Shown here: one piece after another, positions 23,601-34,509 of the stretch | Position numbering within the stretch: position 1 is the stretch's first letter | How the letters are laid out: each line of letters begins with the position of its first letter | From: Euglena gracilis | Taxonomy: Eukaryota > Euglenida > Euglenophyceae > Euglenales | Assembly (NCBI GenBank): GCA_039621445.1 | Contig: CP154956.1 | Coordinates: forward strand, 19,557,295-19,621,294 | Reading direction: 5' to 3' | Length of the DNA: 64,000 bases | Program-made: the position numbers and the translations under genes | Notes under the pieces: model-generated | What the model saw: only the letters and a program-made list of their open reading frames with translations | What the model was told of the DNA's origin: nothing | Databases searched by the model: none

Positions 23601-24060
23601 CGCTTTTTTGTGGGTGTCAGTGCATAAGTTGGTGCCGGTTAGGGTAGCTGCTGGGGGGTGTACAGGGGTGTCTGAGATCGACACACCTGGTGGAAAACGA
23701 AAAGTAGTGCAGCTAGGCGGCTATTCGACACCGAAATTTATTCAGGCCTTTGGCCTTTCGCCTGGGAACCCAGCGAAACGTGCGGGACTAAGCTACTGGC
23801 TTTCCCTACCGCAGGGGAAACGAGCGGTAAAAGTGCGGTGGGTAGGGGGGGGAGATTTTTCTTTACCCCTATGGTAGGAAACGGTGTTTTCGGTTGTGCA
23901 AAACGTTGTTGAAATACGGGGGGACGTCCTGGGAGACGTCATGGGGGCCAAATTTGGGGGTGTAGTGTGTGCGGGGGGTAGTACGCAAACCGTGCGAGGA
24001 ACAGGCCACCACCGATTGGTGTTGTCGTAGGAAGGGAAAACCCAATATGGCATCCGACCC
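20640..24060 (-). pseudogene. Family A pol, decayed minus-strand copy
   Basis: Reading from 24060 down: a protease C-terminal part (about 24050-23900), the Pro-rich linker with Cys-x-x-Cys-Arg-Arg-Ile-Ser and Cys-Gly-Cys-Leu (about 23590-23530), RT palm fragments (about 23280-22930), RNase H (about 22825-22330, with a Glu-Val-Asp-Ser-Gly-Asp-Tyr-Ala active-site segment), integrase (about 22300-21070) and a chromodomain (about 20900-20650). The methyltransferase-like domain and the front of RT are missing. Stops and frameshifts are frequent. It continues into the ORF3 start at 20394. Confidence 0.8.
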
Positions 24061-24061
24061 G

Positions 24062-24415
24062 GCGATATTCGCTTCGAAGGCCCAAGTTCTGCTGACTATT
24101 GCTCGTGAATTACTCGCAAATTCTAAAAGGTACTGGATAACCCAGTTTACGCCTGCGACATCGACCCCGCGATTCGCGGTCTGTTCGGTGTGTGCAAAAT
24201 GAGCTCAAGGATGGCGCGCCACCCATGCACCGGTAATTCTTCCGTTGTTCGGGTGAACGCGAACATGCTCTCAACGAGATGATTGAGAAACTCATCCGAC
24301 CGAAGTGGATTGTCTCTTCCAAGGACGAGTGGACATCAGAAGCATTTTGTGGTGCCCAAACCCGCTGGCCAGTCGGGTCAGAAGAAGTGGAGACTAGTGC
24401 TGGATTACCGGTACC
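24062..24415 (+). pseudogene. Family A RT N-terminal fragment
   Basis: This matches 53890-54230 of the complete element, covering the segment before the RT palm with Lys-Trp-Ile-Val-x-Ser-Lys and Glu-Trp-Thr-Ser. It is head-to-head with the minus-strand copy ending at 24060, so the two are separate fragments joined here. Confidence 0.65.
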
Positions 24416-24674
24416 TCCACTCCCGCGCATATCGCGCTTTACTCACATAGTGAGAATCCCGCGCATATCGTGCATTCCGTGCTATCGCGCATCACTGATG
24501 ATTGGGTATATGCCCAACCGAGCCATAACCTCCCTGGATCGAGTCCTATGGACATGTTTGTGGATAATTCACAACTCGGTTGTTCCGTTTTACAGCGTTC
24601 TCCACCCATTCAGAATTTTGAGCATTTCTCCAGGTACCACAAGGACACCTGGAATGCTTTTCAATTTGGTCGAT

Positions 24675-25075
24675 GACATTTTGAAACATTTTTTTTTCAA
24701 AAATATCCGGTATGGCGGATTACTTTGAGTTGACCTTAGAAATCGATGAATTCTCTTCCAACGCGCATTCGCGATTACTGAAACATTGGACGCAACGTTC
24801 TACCGCTTTTGATAAGTTTTGGGGAGTCACTGTCCTATGGATGCACCCCCCCCTAAAGGTTATCCCGCTTGTTGTAAATAAAAATTTCCCAGGATCAAGC
24901 GCGAGGCACATTACTTGTTCTTGTGAAACCCTAAGCGGAATGGTTTCAAAATTTGAGTTATGTCACATTTTATTGGTGAGACCTGCCAAACGATGTTCCT
25001 CTATTCGAGCATTTCCGTGGAGTAGTGTTACCACCTTTTCAATAAAGCGTTTTCCGTGTTTGTTTCTTTGAAGTT
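24675..25075 (+). pseudogene. Methyltransferase-like domain fragment (HPP variant)
   Basis: A frame from 24712 encodes LEIDEFSSNAHSRLLKHW, then VLWMHPPLKVIP, homologous to 53457-53672. The motif is His-Pro-Pro where methyltransferases of this type have Asn/Asp-Pro-Pro, as in the complete copy, so the His is a subfamily feature rather than a new mutation. The frame decays after about 24890. Confidence 0.6.
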
Positions 25076-25224
25076 TTCCATTTTTGTCAATCTCCACCCA
25101 TGAATGTTAGTGTAGTGGATCATACCGACCACGTGGGAGCCGATAAGGCTTTTCTCCATACTGCTGATAGGCATTACCGGTTTGCCCCCCCCCCACCCCT
25201 GTGGTTGATATGACCCATAAACAG

Positions 25225-26140
25225 GTTTCCGCTGTCACTGAAAGTGCAGGACAGCACCCCTATTCAGCAGAATTTTGTACGCGCATCAGCCGCAAGTTTT
25301 CTGGTGTTTTGAAGAATCCTGTTTACGCTTGCGATATAGATCCCACTATTCGCGGACTTTTTTTGTGTTTGTAAAATTGAGCTTAGGGAAGGCGCGAAGC
25401 CAATGCATCGGAAATTCTTCCGTTGTTCAGAAGAAAGGGAGAGAGCTCTAGATGAAATGATTGAAAAGCTCATAGAGGGGAAGTGGATCATCCCTTCCAA
25501 AGGTGAATGCACCTCCAAGGCTTTTGTCGTTCCTTAGCCCCTAGACCCGTCAAGTCAGGAAGGGTGTAGGCTGGTACTAGATTATCGGCAGTTAAACTCA
25601 CAAACTAAGGATGACTCATTCCCATTACCTCTAATTGAGGACCTCACCACAAAACAAGCGGATAACCGCTTTTGGTCAGTTTTCGACCTGGAGGATGGTT
25701 TCGACCAAATGCATCTGGAACCCGATTCGAAAGCCTATGCGGCTTTTGTAACGTCCAGAGGTGTTTAGCAATGAACGGCTTTACTAATGGGCCTGCAATG
25801 TTTCAGCGCATGATCCAAAGGGTCTTACAGGATTTACCGTTTGTGCTTGTATACATTGATGATGTTTGGTTGGTACCCTCCCCCTCCAGCGAATACCTAC
25901 GAGAATATTCTGGACGTTCACTATCGTGATGTTCGCGCGGCATTAACCGCGTTTCTAAAACACAGACTTTTTGTCAAAGGTGCCAAATGCACTTCTTTCG
26001 CGAAACCATAAAGTTTTGCAGTAACATTCTTAGTAATGGCCAACGACGAGCGGCACCTAGCAAACTAGAGGCCATTAAGAAATGGACACCTGAGGTCATC
26101 AACACCATCACCCGTTTGAAACGATTTTTGGGATAAGTCA
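25225..26140 (+). pseudogene. Family A reverse transcriptase, decayed
   Basis: The RT is recognisable throughout: KPMHRKFFRCS, Gly-Lys-Trp-Ile-Ile-Pro-Ser-Lys, Leu-Val-Leu-Asp-Tyr-Arg, Phe-Asp-Leu-Glu-Asp-Gly-Phe, and the catalytic YIDDV at about 25852. Internal stops (near 25535, 25768) and a frameshift after YIDD break it. It is about 75-80% similar by eye to the complete element's RT, so it belongs to a diverged subfamily. Confidence 0.8.
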
Positions 26141-26297
26141 GTTCTACGCGATTTACATGACATATTTCGCGAAAATCGCGGTACCTCTAACGAGGTAGCT
26201 CAAAAATCGCGCACCCGAAAATTCAAAAATAAAATGGGACGCAGATATATGTGCAGCTCTGGAGAGCATTAAAAAGCTAATGCTTGAAAATTTCGTA

Positions 26298-26703
26298 ACC
26301 CCCCCCCCCCAAATAATAAACCCCCCCCAAATAATAAAACCCCCCAAATAATAAACCCCCCCCTGAGGACCGACTTCGGCCGCCCAAATAATAAACCCCC
26401 CCCTCCGGCAGGTGTGATGGCAAAGAAAAAAAGTGCAAAAATTAGCAGAAATGTTGCAAAAAATCACAAAAATGGATCAAATTGGTGCAAAAAAAATGCC
26501 AAAAAAGCACCCAGTTTTCAAAAAAGCCCAAAAAATGCCAAAAAAGTGACCATTGGAGCCTGTGGAGGGGTTTTCGGGTATAATTTTGACTTCGAAATTT
26601 TTGCCCAAATAATAACCCCCCCCCCAAATAATAAACCCCCCCTGGACCCCGACTTCGGGTGTCCAAATAATAAACCGGGGGGGTTTATTATTTGGGGGGG
26701 GGT
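26298..26703. repeat. 406-bp C-rich MITE with TA duplication
   Basis: The element starts ACCCCCC...AAATAATAA and ends TTATTATTTGGGGGGGGGT, so it has terminal inverted repeats, and it is flanked by TA on both sides (26296-26297 and 26704-26705). Removing it with one TA restores the RNase H frame (Asn-Phe-Val-Leu-Asp-Ile-Ala). Subterminal copies of CAAATAATA and a GACTTCGG hairpin are repeated inside. TA duplication suggests mobilisation by a Tc1/mariner-type transposase. Confidence 0.8.
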
Positions 26704-27481
26704 TACTCGACATCGCGGATCCCTACAAGCCTTATGTGCTAGAAGTGGACAGGAGCAATTATGCTGTAGGCGTTGATCTAAGCCAGCATACCGCGGCTAA
26801 CGAATTACGCCCAGTAGCGTTTTTTCAGTAGAAAAATTCAAGGTGAAGATGTCAAAGGCCAAGTCAAATATAGTATGCATGAGAAGTAAACGCACGCAAT
26901 CGTACTTTTTGCAAAAAACTCCGTAGTTGGGTCGCCAGTTCCTTGGTGTGAATACTGGTGTTGACTGACAATGAGAGCCTTAAACACTGGTACACCGAGG
27001 ATCTAAAAAAAGCTGTATCTTTTGCTGGACGAAGACGCCGATGGCATGAATTTTTGTGCCAATTCAACCTAGTGGTTGTGTATACTCCCGGTCAAACGCG
27101 AAAAGTAGCAGACTCACTCGGTCGAGCACCCTGGCATTCCCCCGGAAACCCAGATGAGGGTGATTCCGTCTTTCATGGCAGCCAACGATGATGAATATGC
27201 ACGTCGATATTAAGCAGCCGGCAATATGTTGGATTATTTTCCCGTTTCATGGATTTTTCGTTCGTTGCCAGTCTCTCTTGTACGGGGTAGAAGGCGACGA
27301 GGCCGCACACCTGGTCCTCGTCGCATTATGCGATCTGAATCTCCTTCCCCCCCTCTTCTTTCGCGAATGGCATTATTCCCATGACCCTGTATATCGCACG
27401 ATAGTACACAGACTGCGCAATGGCGAGGTTGTAAATAATAATACCCTCTCCCCTTTGGTTGATTTACCGCGATAATGCGGG

Positions 27482-27521
27482 ATATATATATTGTATACTG
27501 TATATATATATTGTATACTCG
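27482..27521. repeat. AT microsatellite
   Basis: Alternating TATATA with two copies of TATATATTGTATAC, inside the integrase remnant. Confidence 0.8.
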
Positions 27522-27807
27522 GTGACTTGGTTGATGGAGTACTTTTACTTTATCACAACCAAGGACACCCTGGGGCCCCCGGAATTCTTTCTTTGGTGGG
27601 TCGCAGGTATTTTACAACCCTGAAAGAAAAAGAATTGCATTCGCGCTGCTTGCAAATTTCGCAACCGTGCCAAATTTGTCAAGCGGTGAAACCACGCAGA
27701 GGTGCCCCCCCCCCTGGTACGCTTGACTTTTCCCTGTACACCATGACGTCTTTACGTCCCTCTGCATCGATTTTTTTGAGTTAGATCCATGCAAAGGATC
27801 AGACGGC

Positions 27808-27900
27808 AATATATATATATATACATATATATACATATATATATATATATTAACATACATATATAATATATAATATATAATAAATATTATTATATTTTTG
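27808..27900. repeat. AT microsatellite
   Basis: About 90 bp of AT/ATAC/ATAATAT repeats expanded inside the integrase core, disrupting it. Confidence 0.85.
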
Positions 27901-28080
27901 TTGTCGTCTCTCGGTTGAGTGGTTACATAGTAGCCAATCCATGCCAATTTTAGCACAGATATTTATGGAGAAGTGTATTTCTCTAATTGGCTTACCAAAC
28001 GAGATTGTCAGTGATCAATATCATTTGATCTCATCTTGATTCTTCACAACCCTATGTGGTTTACTGGGAATCGTACAGCA

Positions 28081-29362
28081 TTAGTACATCTGCTTATGCG
28101 ATCCCTGCGGCGCATCAGACGCCCCAGCCAGCACCAACGGTGCCATACCCCGCATTCACCGCAAAGTTGGTGAATCTCGCAGGGAAAACTAAGCGGACTT
28201 CCCTGCACGTTAGCGCACTCGAAAGAGTAGACCGCTCCTACAGGTGATGTGGGATACCCACTGTCGCCAGGTTTTGGGCCTGGCCAATAGGCCTATTGCA
28301 CAGTGGTGCGCCTGTGGCCAAACGCTGATGACAGGAAAAGTGTACTTCATGCCTGGGGAATATCCCCCTGACTTCAGCATGCGTAAACTGGGTATCCATG
28401 TACCGCGATGCCGCGGATCCAACATCACACAGGTGCATTCACCGAATGCATGCGGGAGCATAGCCCCCCAGTGGAGGAAAGTGGGGCGGGAGGCATCACA
28501 GCAGCCATCGCGAAAATTTTCACGACACCCAGTCCCCACCTCGTATGCCAAGACCACCACCACACGAATACCGGAAACCCCCAACGCAATATGCGTATGA
28601 GCCAAACGACGCAACCGTCAACGGCACTGCCACCATTTCTATTTCCATCCCAAGCTGGAAGTGAGCTGCCCGTACAACGGGATCAGCCGGTGGCTCAGGA
28701 GCCGGGATCTTGGGCTGGGGATGCGGAGCAGGTCGAGGCCGAAGGCCGTATGGATGCGGAAGAGGATGTTCCAATGGTAAATGAACCCCTTCCAGAGGCC
28801 TGCTTCACATCACCTGAGCAAGCCATCCAGTACTACCAATCCCCAGAACAACTCCAGGGCCCAACGTCTGCAGAACGCAGGTATGCGTCACAGCCATACA
28901 GGCCGGTAGACGTGGGGAAACGGGGTATGCCAGAATCTTCATCCCCAATGGGGAGACCAAACCCCCGGCCCCAGCCCCAGCCAGGCAGGCTACCCCTGCA
29001 CAGCAACTTCGGGCATGGGGTGGCTAACAGGCCACACCCCCTCCCGTACCTGTGCCGTTTGCCGTGCCGGCTAAGCCAGCGCAAATGGCGCAACCCCCCG
29101 TACCGGTGCCAGCAAAAGCATCAGCGCCGACAACTCCAGCAGCGCCAACGGCGCCACAGCCTGTAGCACTCCAACGGAGCCACAGCCTGTAGCAGCGCCA
29201 ATGGTGCCGCCACCTCAGGAGACATCAGTACCTCCGGGCCAACAGGCCACAACCCGAGTACTGCCTGTTCCTGAACCCACTCCGCAATAGATCGAGGAAG
29301 CCGAACTGGCCCAAAGAGCCCGTAGGGCAGCAATCGAGCGCCAATTTAGCGATATTTTCAGG
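28081..29362 (+). pseudogene. Diverged ORF3, N-terminal half
   Basis: A plus-strand frame with the same N-terminal domain as ORF3 but much changed: WDTHCRQVLGLANRPIAQWC, then CGQTLMTG, a Phe at the same distance, and a Leu-Gly-Ile-His-Val-Pro segment. Conserved positions against the complete ORF3 are Trp-Asp, two Cys, Ala-Asn-x-Pro, AQWCxCGQxLMTG and Leu-Gly-x-x-Val-Pro. After about 28600 it becomes Pro/Gln/Glu-rich and ends near 29362. At least two frame changes (about 28600 and 29160) break it. It follows an integrase remnant directly, with its own start lost. Confidence 0.7.
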
Positions 29363-29449
29363 TAGTGGGCAAAATTCCCACTCCAGGCCTTTTGGTCCTA
29401 AACTGCGAATGCATTCGGATATCTGCCGCAGCAGGTCTTTACCTGTATT

Positions 29450-29832
29450 GTATATTTTTTCGCCCGAAGTCCCGGTCCGAGGGGGGGGGTATTATTTGGG
29501 GGGGGGGGTATTATTTTCCCAAAATTTTCGAAATTTTTCAAAGTCCCGTAAAACCAAAAATAGCACCCAAAACCGCCCCTTGGGGTCATTTTTTGCACTT
29601 TCTTGTGAAATTTACCATTTTTGGAGGTCAGATGAGCCAGAAAAATCCATTTTTTTCATAATTTGTTGTCAGATATTGTGATTTTTACCGACATTTTGAG
29701 GTCAAAATCCGGGCCTTCGGCCTGGAACAGGGGGAGGGTATTATTTCGGCGGCCGAAGTCGGACCCCAAGGGGGGGGTATTATTTGGGGGGAGGGTATTA
29801 TTTGGGGGGGTATAATTTGGGGGGGATTTAAC
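29450..29832. repeat. C-rich MITE copy, opposite orientation, truncated
   Basis: This is the reverse complement of the family at 34498-34903 (TCGCCCGAAGTCCCGG, GGTATTATTTGGGG repeats, CGGCGGCCGAAGTCGG). The first terminal repeat is lost or mutated, and the right end GGGTATAATTTGGGGG is degenerate. It interrupts the diverged ORF3. Confidence 0.75.
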
Positions 29833-30029
29833 CACAAGAGTTCAGGAACCTTCCGAAAGTTTGGGTGGTGTATCCCGCACAGAACCAAACGTGCCAGAAT
29901 CCCGGCAGACTGTCCAGTATCGGACCGATGATAACATTGCCTCAAAGGCATACAAAGTTCCATCATGGTGGAACTCACGGTTACGCTCCGTATAGAGGAG
30001 TCTAGTCACCGTCACGACGGCGGGGGCGA
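29833..30029. other. Unassigned spacer
   Basis: Between the MITE and the minus-strand frame; no recognisable feature. Confidence 0.3.
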
Positions 30030-30475
30030 CGAGGATAGGAAGCCTAAGCTAGTTTTGGAACTTTCTCATGGCCTCAAATATGAGATCATGAATGCTTCGG
30101 ATGTGCTCGAATAGAGCTTCCAATGTCGTTTTCACAGACGTTCCGGTATTCGCCTTTCTGGCCTCTGCCTTGGAATTTTTGGCCTGCAGTAGGTGCTCGT
30201 TTGCCTTACCCGATCGGGTTTTCTATCGGGCAATCTCTTCTCTACATTGTTTCCAAGCATGAGGACTGAGATGAGCTGCAAAACGGAGGCCCAAAAAGGC
30301 ACTATTCATATCGCTTGTTCGTGCAAGCAATTCTTGTGTAGCGTAAGCCATTTTGGCTGCTGGGTATGCTGCAGGTTCATCCTGCATGTCCGCCAATACC
30401 GGCGGGTTGTAGATATGGAGGGGTTCGCCTCTAGGAGGATCGATGTAGGTAGGTTTTTATACACGTTCGAGGGTG
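30030..30475 (-). pseudogene. Unrecognised minus-strand reading frame with one stop
   Basis: On the minus strand one frame reads through about 140 codons with a single TAG near 30235. It is helical and Ala/Glu/Lys-rich, with segments such as EPAAYPAAKMAYATQELL and TTLEALFEHIRSI. It has no ATG at a convincing place and no motif I recognise. It could be a piece of a gag or ORF3 from another element. The composition differs from shadow frames nearby, which is why I list it. Confidence 0.35.
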
Positions 30476-31392
30476 TCATCAAGAATTTTATGTACGCGTG
30501 CACGTTCCAAAACCCCGGTACCGCCACACCCCATTCCCTGTGTGGCAACTGCCAGCGCCAAATGGTGATCTGGAGGTGGGGTGGCAGGTCCACCCCTTTG
30601 CTTGTTTTGTGAAGTTTGAGGAATGTTGTGGAGGTTTTTGAAGTTGGTCACGAAATGAATGGAAGTGCACATGCCACATGAACAATGGACAGAAAGAAAA
30701 CTCTGCCACTGGGGATTGATGAGGGGGATACAGAACACGGGGGGACTGCCACCAGTTTACTGTTGAATTCAGTGGCAAGTTGCCCATCAATGCCCCACTG
30801 ATGTACAAGGCTCTGTTGCACCCACACACCAGCGTAAATGATGTCGGTGTGCGCAAATGCGCACATGGATGATGTGCACATTTGCGCACACCGACCATTT
30901 TAAAACCAACCAAGAGCTGGTTGAAGCTGGAAAATGAAGGTGACAACAATGTGATATTACCTCCCTTGTATTCCTGTGATATTGGACCCCTCTGTTGAAT
31001 GCTGCTCTTATGTTTGGGCGGTTGGTGTGCGCAAATGCGCACATCAACCATTAAAATGGTTGTTTTTCACAATTCTGGCACCAACCAGAATTCTTTTTCG
31101 TTTTGAAGCCTTGGCAACAGAGACTTCTGAGACAAGAGAAGGATCGAAACAGTAGGAGAGCAGATTGTGGAGGTGTTTTGCTCAAAGTGGTGGTGATCAG
31201 GCACCTATATCTAAAATTGCTGAAAATGATCTAAGATGGCCTAAAATGACCTAAAATGGGCTAAAATGACTTTTTGACTCCCTATAGGTGGGGGTCCCTA
31301 AAAGGGCCTAAATGGCCCAAAACGGGAAAAATTCTGTTGCGCAATAGTTTTTTTGTGAAAAACTGAAACTATTCAGGATTATTTAGGATATT
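30476..31392. other. Spacer with GTGTGCGCAAATGCGCACAT palindromes
   Basis: GTGCGCAAATGCGCAC-type palindromes occur at about 30846-30867, inverted at 30870-30891, and again at 31025-31047, bracketing 200 bp with further complementarity (ACCGACCATTTTAAAAC against AACCATTAAAATGG). This may be a small foldback element. Short CCTAAAATG direct repeats follow at 31225-31270. No gene is seen. Confidence 0.5.
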
Positions 31393-31428
31393 CAGATTTG
31401 CTGCAGAAACTATTCTGCAACAAATCTG
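31393..31428 (+). other. 14-bp stem hairpin
   Basis: CAGATTTG (31393-31400) pairs with CAAATCTG (31421-31428), then after a 2x2 internal loop GCAGAA pairs with TTCTGC around ACTA. It lies just before the ORF3-like block. Confidence 0.75.
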
Positions 31429-31446
31429 CAAGTCTTTTACCACTGG

Positions 31447-32530
31447 CAAAATGCCTATCACTTCGAAGTGGTCGATATTAACCTCCGCTTCCCAGAGACG
31501 TATATCGTCAGATGTTCCCACTGTCACGAAAAGTTTGCAGTGGACTTCTGTGGTTCGGAGCACGCAGTACTCAACCACAGGTCGAAGTCCAGTACGAGGA
31601 AGGCCAAACTGGCCAATATCCCGCAGGCAGCGCCAAAGCGCATCATGCTCCTGCACCTTTGTAGAAATCCAAAGGATGTTCACCAAAGCTCGAACGGGCG
31701 ACGCAACCACCGTCAACTCCTGCTGTATTTGCAGCAATTCTGGTTCAGGGCATGGACCTGCCAGACCATGGAGATATACTATTGTCTCAATCCCAATAGG
31801 GAAAATCCCCCAGACTATGTCCCCATCAGGCCCCGGTTCGAGAAGGAAAGCATAGACGATTATGTCCAACGCCGATTCGGCGATACACTCGGTAGAGCGT
31901 TGTTCCAACCGTTTTTCCCAGGCGGCAGAGTCAATGAACAGAGCATGGCCCTACCCCTCCTGCGCTTTAACCACAGGATGGTTGAAGATGAACGGAAGCC
32001 ATGGGATATTTTCCGATTACGCAAAATACATGTGCCAAAGGCACAACGCCCCAAGCCGTAATCGGCTGCGGTAGTTCTGTCATCCTCCATTCAGCCGAAA
32101 CAGACAACATCAGTCACGTTTCAGCCGCAATCGGCAACGACAGTTCCCCAGGGAATTCCTGCTGAGACACCACCACCCGTTTTCGGGCGTGGTCGGCGTT
32201 ACCTAGGATGAAGGCCTTCGGTACAGCAGAACCTTTTGTCTCCAAGGGACCTCAGGAGAGTCAATCTTCTGTTGCCACCTCTTCTCCCCAGACCGCTACT
32301 ACGGCAGCCACCGGAACGACTGCGCAAACAGGAATTGTGCCTACCGCTATAGCGGAACAGCCAGCAGCCCGGGCCTCTTCACCAGAAACGGTGAAGGGCA
32401 GTGAAGAGAGCGATGAAGAGAGCGGTGAAGACCGCATGGAAGGCCTGGTGGAAATATGTGCTGCTGAACCTCAGCTTTTCCACCTGCCCCAATGGGCTCC
32501 AGAACACCCCTACCTCCTGAAGGTGATGTA
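31447..32530 (+). pseudogene. Diverged ORF3, central domain
   Basis: The frame 31468-32061 is a distant homologue of the ORF3 central domain: a CSHC pair followed by Glu-Lys-Phe-Ala-Val-Asp-Phe (CKYC ... EFPVDF in the complete copy), then LLHLCRNPKDVHQ, LLYLQQFWFRAW, a Pro-Pro-Asp-Tyr, and RRFGDTLGRALF. The equivalent motifs in family A are LMHVCRDAPDVQ, MLQQFWWRAW, PPDY and RQFGGTLDREVF. Conservation of these positions across strongly diverged copies argues that the protein was under selection. A second frame (32208-32530) is the Ser/Thr/Glu-rich linker. The C-terminal Cys domain is absent. Confidence 0.7.
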
Positions 32531-33700
32531 AGATCAGCGGCTGCATCCCCTACACCTGAGGCCGAACGGCCAGCGGTACCTCTGGTACCTCCCCTCTCCT
32601 TATTTACACTGTGTTCACCGGCCCCACCCCCTGTGCGCCGCCGGTCCGCCCCGCGACCGGCGAATCACGGTGGGCCGAGGGCCCTGGGGGGTCCTCGCCG
32701 TCGTGGAAAACCACCAACAGCCAGGGGGTGGGTGTTTCCGGGGTGGGGCCTGCGCTTTCTCCGAGAGTTGGTGGGCTCAAGCCAACCCCCGTTCGTTTCA
32801 CTCAGGTATTTTCCCCAACCCCAGCCGGCGCGTAGGATCGTTTTTTCAAGGGTTTCCGAAATTTTGGTGAAAAACAAAAAAATCTGCCATTTGCAATGAA
32901 ATTGAACTTTTCTCTCTGAAATCTCACTTTTCTCTCTTTCTCTCTCTCACACTCTCTTGCACAAACCAACCCACAAACCAACCCACTTAATCTGAAATGA
33001 ATCCCAACCCAGTGGAGAAGCAATCACACTGTTGGAAATCGGTGAGAGTGACTGAATGTGATGAAAAAACAACCTGGGGCAAGGTGAGGCGAAGGAGTAT
33101 AAGAAGGTGGTGAGGATGGTGGTGTTGTAGGCTCCTTCAAACCAATCCTTCAATAAATACAACCAACAATGTAATGACCAACAACGTAATTGCCAAATCC
33201 AATTCAACAATGTGATTGATCAAATCCAATTCAATGTACTCCTTCTTTGCCAAATAATGGGGAAAACACCTCAAGTTCTGCAAAAAAAAACAGAATTTGA
33301 AGGATCAAAGTAATTTGACCCGCTTCTAATTTCTGTCGCGGGTTTTTTTAACTGGCTGGCTTTTACCCGCGACTTTGAAATTTGCACTTTCTGGCAATTT
33401 TTGGCTGCCGGCGAAAGCCGGCGGCCGACACCCCCCCCCCCTTGAGACCTTAGTCGGACACCAAAAACTCGCCCCCCCCCTTCCTCACCAAAGAGGGGGG
33501 AACTCCTCCAATCGGCACTCTTTCATCCAAAGCCTATGTCACACACCCATTCTCTCTTGAAATCAACAAATGGGAAACAAACTTCAGGGACTATGGCTTT
33601 CAAGTGCCTTCAAACCTTTGGGAAAAACTCGGTTCACCAACCAACGAATATTTGGCTGCCCCCCCCGCTTCTCACGGGTGGCATGAGGGTCTTCACCAAG
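32531..33700. other. Unassigned region, possible 5' end of element C
   Basis: No gene is supported. It includes Pro/Gly-rich composition (32600-32830), a TTTCTCTCTTTCTCTCTCTC pyrimidine tract near 32930, and short AACCAACAATGTAATGACC-type repeats (33125-33230). The upstream end of gypsy element C may lie here but no LTR or PBS could be fixed. Confidence 0.4.
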
Positions 33701-33995
33701 GTCTGCCCCCCCCCTTTCCAACGGGCCGGGGGCTTTTTGGTAAAAATTTGGTTGGCGCCCCCCCCCTTCCTCGGGCTGGGGGATTTTTGGTTCAAATTTG
33801 TCAAGCCCCCCACCTTCCTCGGGCCGGGGGGATTTTTGTCCAAAAAATCAATCGCCCCCCCCCCCCTCCTCGGGTCGGGGGATTTTTGTCAAAAATTCAA
33901 GCCTCGGGCCGGGGGATTTTTGTCAAAAAATCAAGCGCCCCCCCTCTCCTCGGGCCGGGGGGATTTTTGTGAACAAATCAAACGCCTCCCACCTC
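33701..33995 (+). repeat. Minisatellite, about 48-bp unit, six copies
   Basis: The unit is a C run, then CTCCTCGGGCCGGGGGATTTTTGT-like sequence (T/C-rich, G run, T run) and CAAAAAATCAAGCGC. Copies are separated by C runs of variable length, and one copy is short. The resulting Pro-Gly-Phe-Leu repeats in all frames are not a protein gene. Confidence 0.85.
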
Positions 33996-34002
33996 CGCAC
34001 TA

Positions 34003-34509
34003 ATGACAAGTGTTGCCATCGATTTGTTTCGAACGCCAAGGGTTTTACACGACAAGGCGGAGTACGACACCCTAGCCATTTGTGTGGATAGGCATTCAGG
34101 ATGGATTGTGGGCGTTGCATGCAAGGACAAGGGATTAACCGGTGCCAAGTTGGCTAGGGAAATGGTGAAAAATCAGTGGAAGCCTTTTGGGGATCCCTCG
34201 GTGATCTCAAGTGACCAAGGGAGCCACTTTACCAGCACTTGGTGGAAAAACATGTGTGCACTTTTGGGGATTAGGCAAGCATATTCCCAAGCATACCACC
34301 ACCAAGCAAACGGGAGGGTTGAGAGAGCCGGACAACAGGTGATGGAGGTGTTGAGAAAATTGTATGTGGAGGAAAAAATTAATTGGGTTGAAGCTTTACC
34401 CCAAGTTTTGGACCGAATTCACGACGTAAAGGGGGAAAGCGGATTGAGCCCATTTGAAATTTTGCATGGAAGGGAACGACCATTAGCAGGGAAAAAACCC
34501 CCCAAATAA
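34003..34509 (+). pseudogene. Element C integrase core (Ty3/gypsy chromovirus)
   Basis: The frame contains a complete retroviral-type integrase core: VAIDLFRTP (first Asp), VISSDQGSHFTS (second Asp) and HHQANGRVERAG (Glu, DDE spacing of 35 or so), then SPFEILHGRERPL, the conserved end of gypsy integrase cores. It starts after the minisatellite without its zinc-binding domain and is cut at 34497 by a MITE, after which the same protein resumes. It differs clearly from the integrases of families A and B. Confidence 0.85.

Larger units (their letters stand above)
26141..28080 (+). pseudogene. Family A RNase H and integrase, interrupted
   Basis: RNase H starts before and continues after a MITE (26298-26703). 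The active-site Asp is kept in Leu-Glu-Val-Asp-Arg-Ser-Asn-Tyr, unlike the complete copy. The VVVYTPGQT segment follows near 27075. Integrase shows HNQGHPGAP and [12 protein letters not shown] (about 27553-27705), then the core is interrupted by an AT microsatellite (27808-27900), and only a short core segment follows (about 27960-28080, Asn-Glu-Ile-Val-Ser-Asp-Gln). It ends abruptly where ORF3-like sequence begins. Confidence 0.75.

Noticed and set aside
33536-34003. Pro/Gly/Phe repeat frames as a structural protein, or a CRISPR-like array
   Set aside because: The repeats are a minisatellite with C runs of variable length. Units are adjacent without unique spacers, and the genome is eukaryotic.
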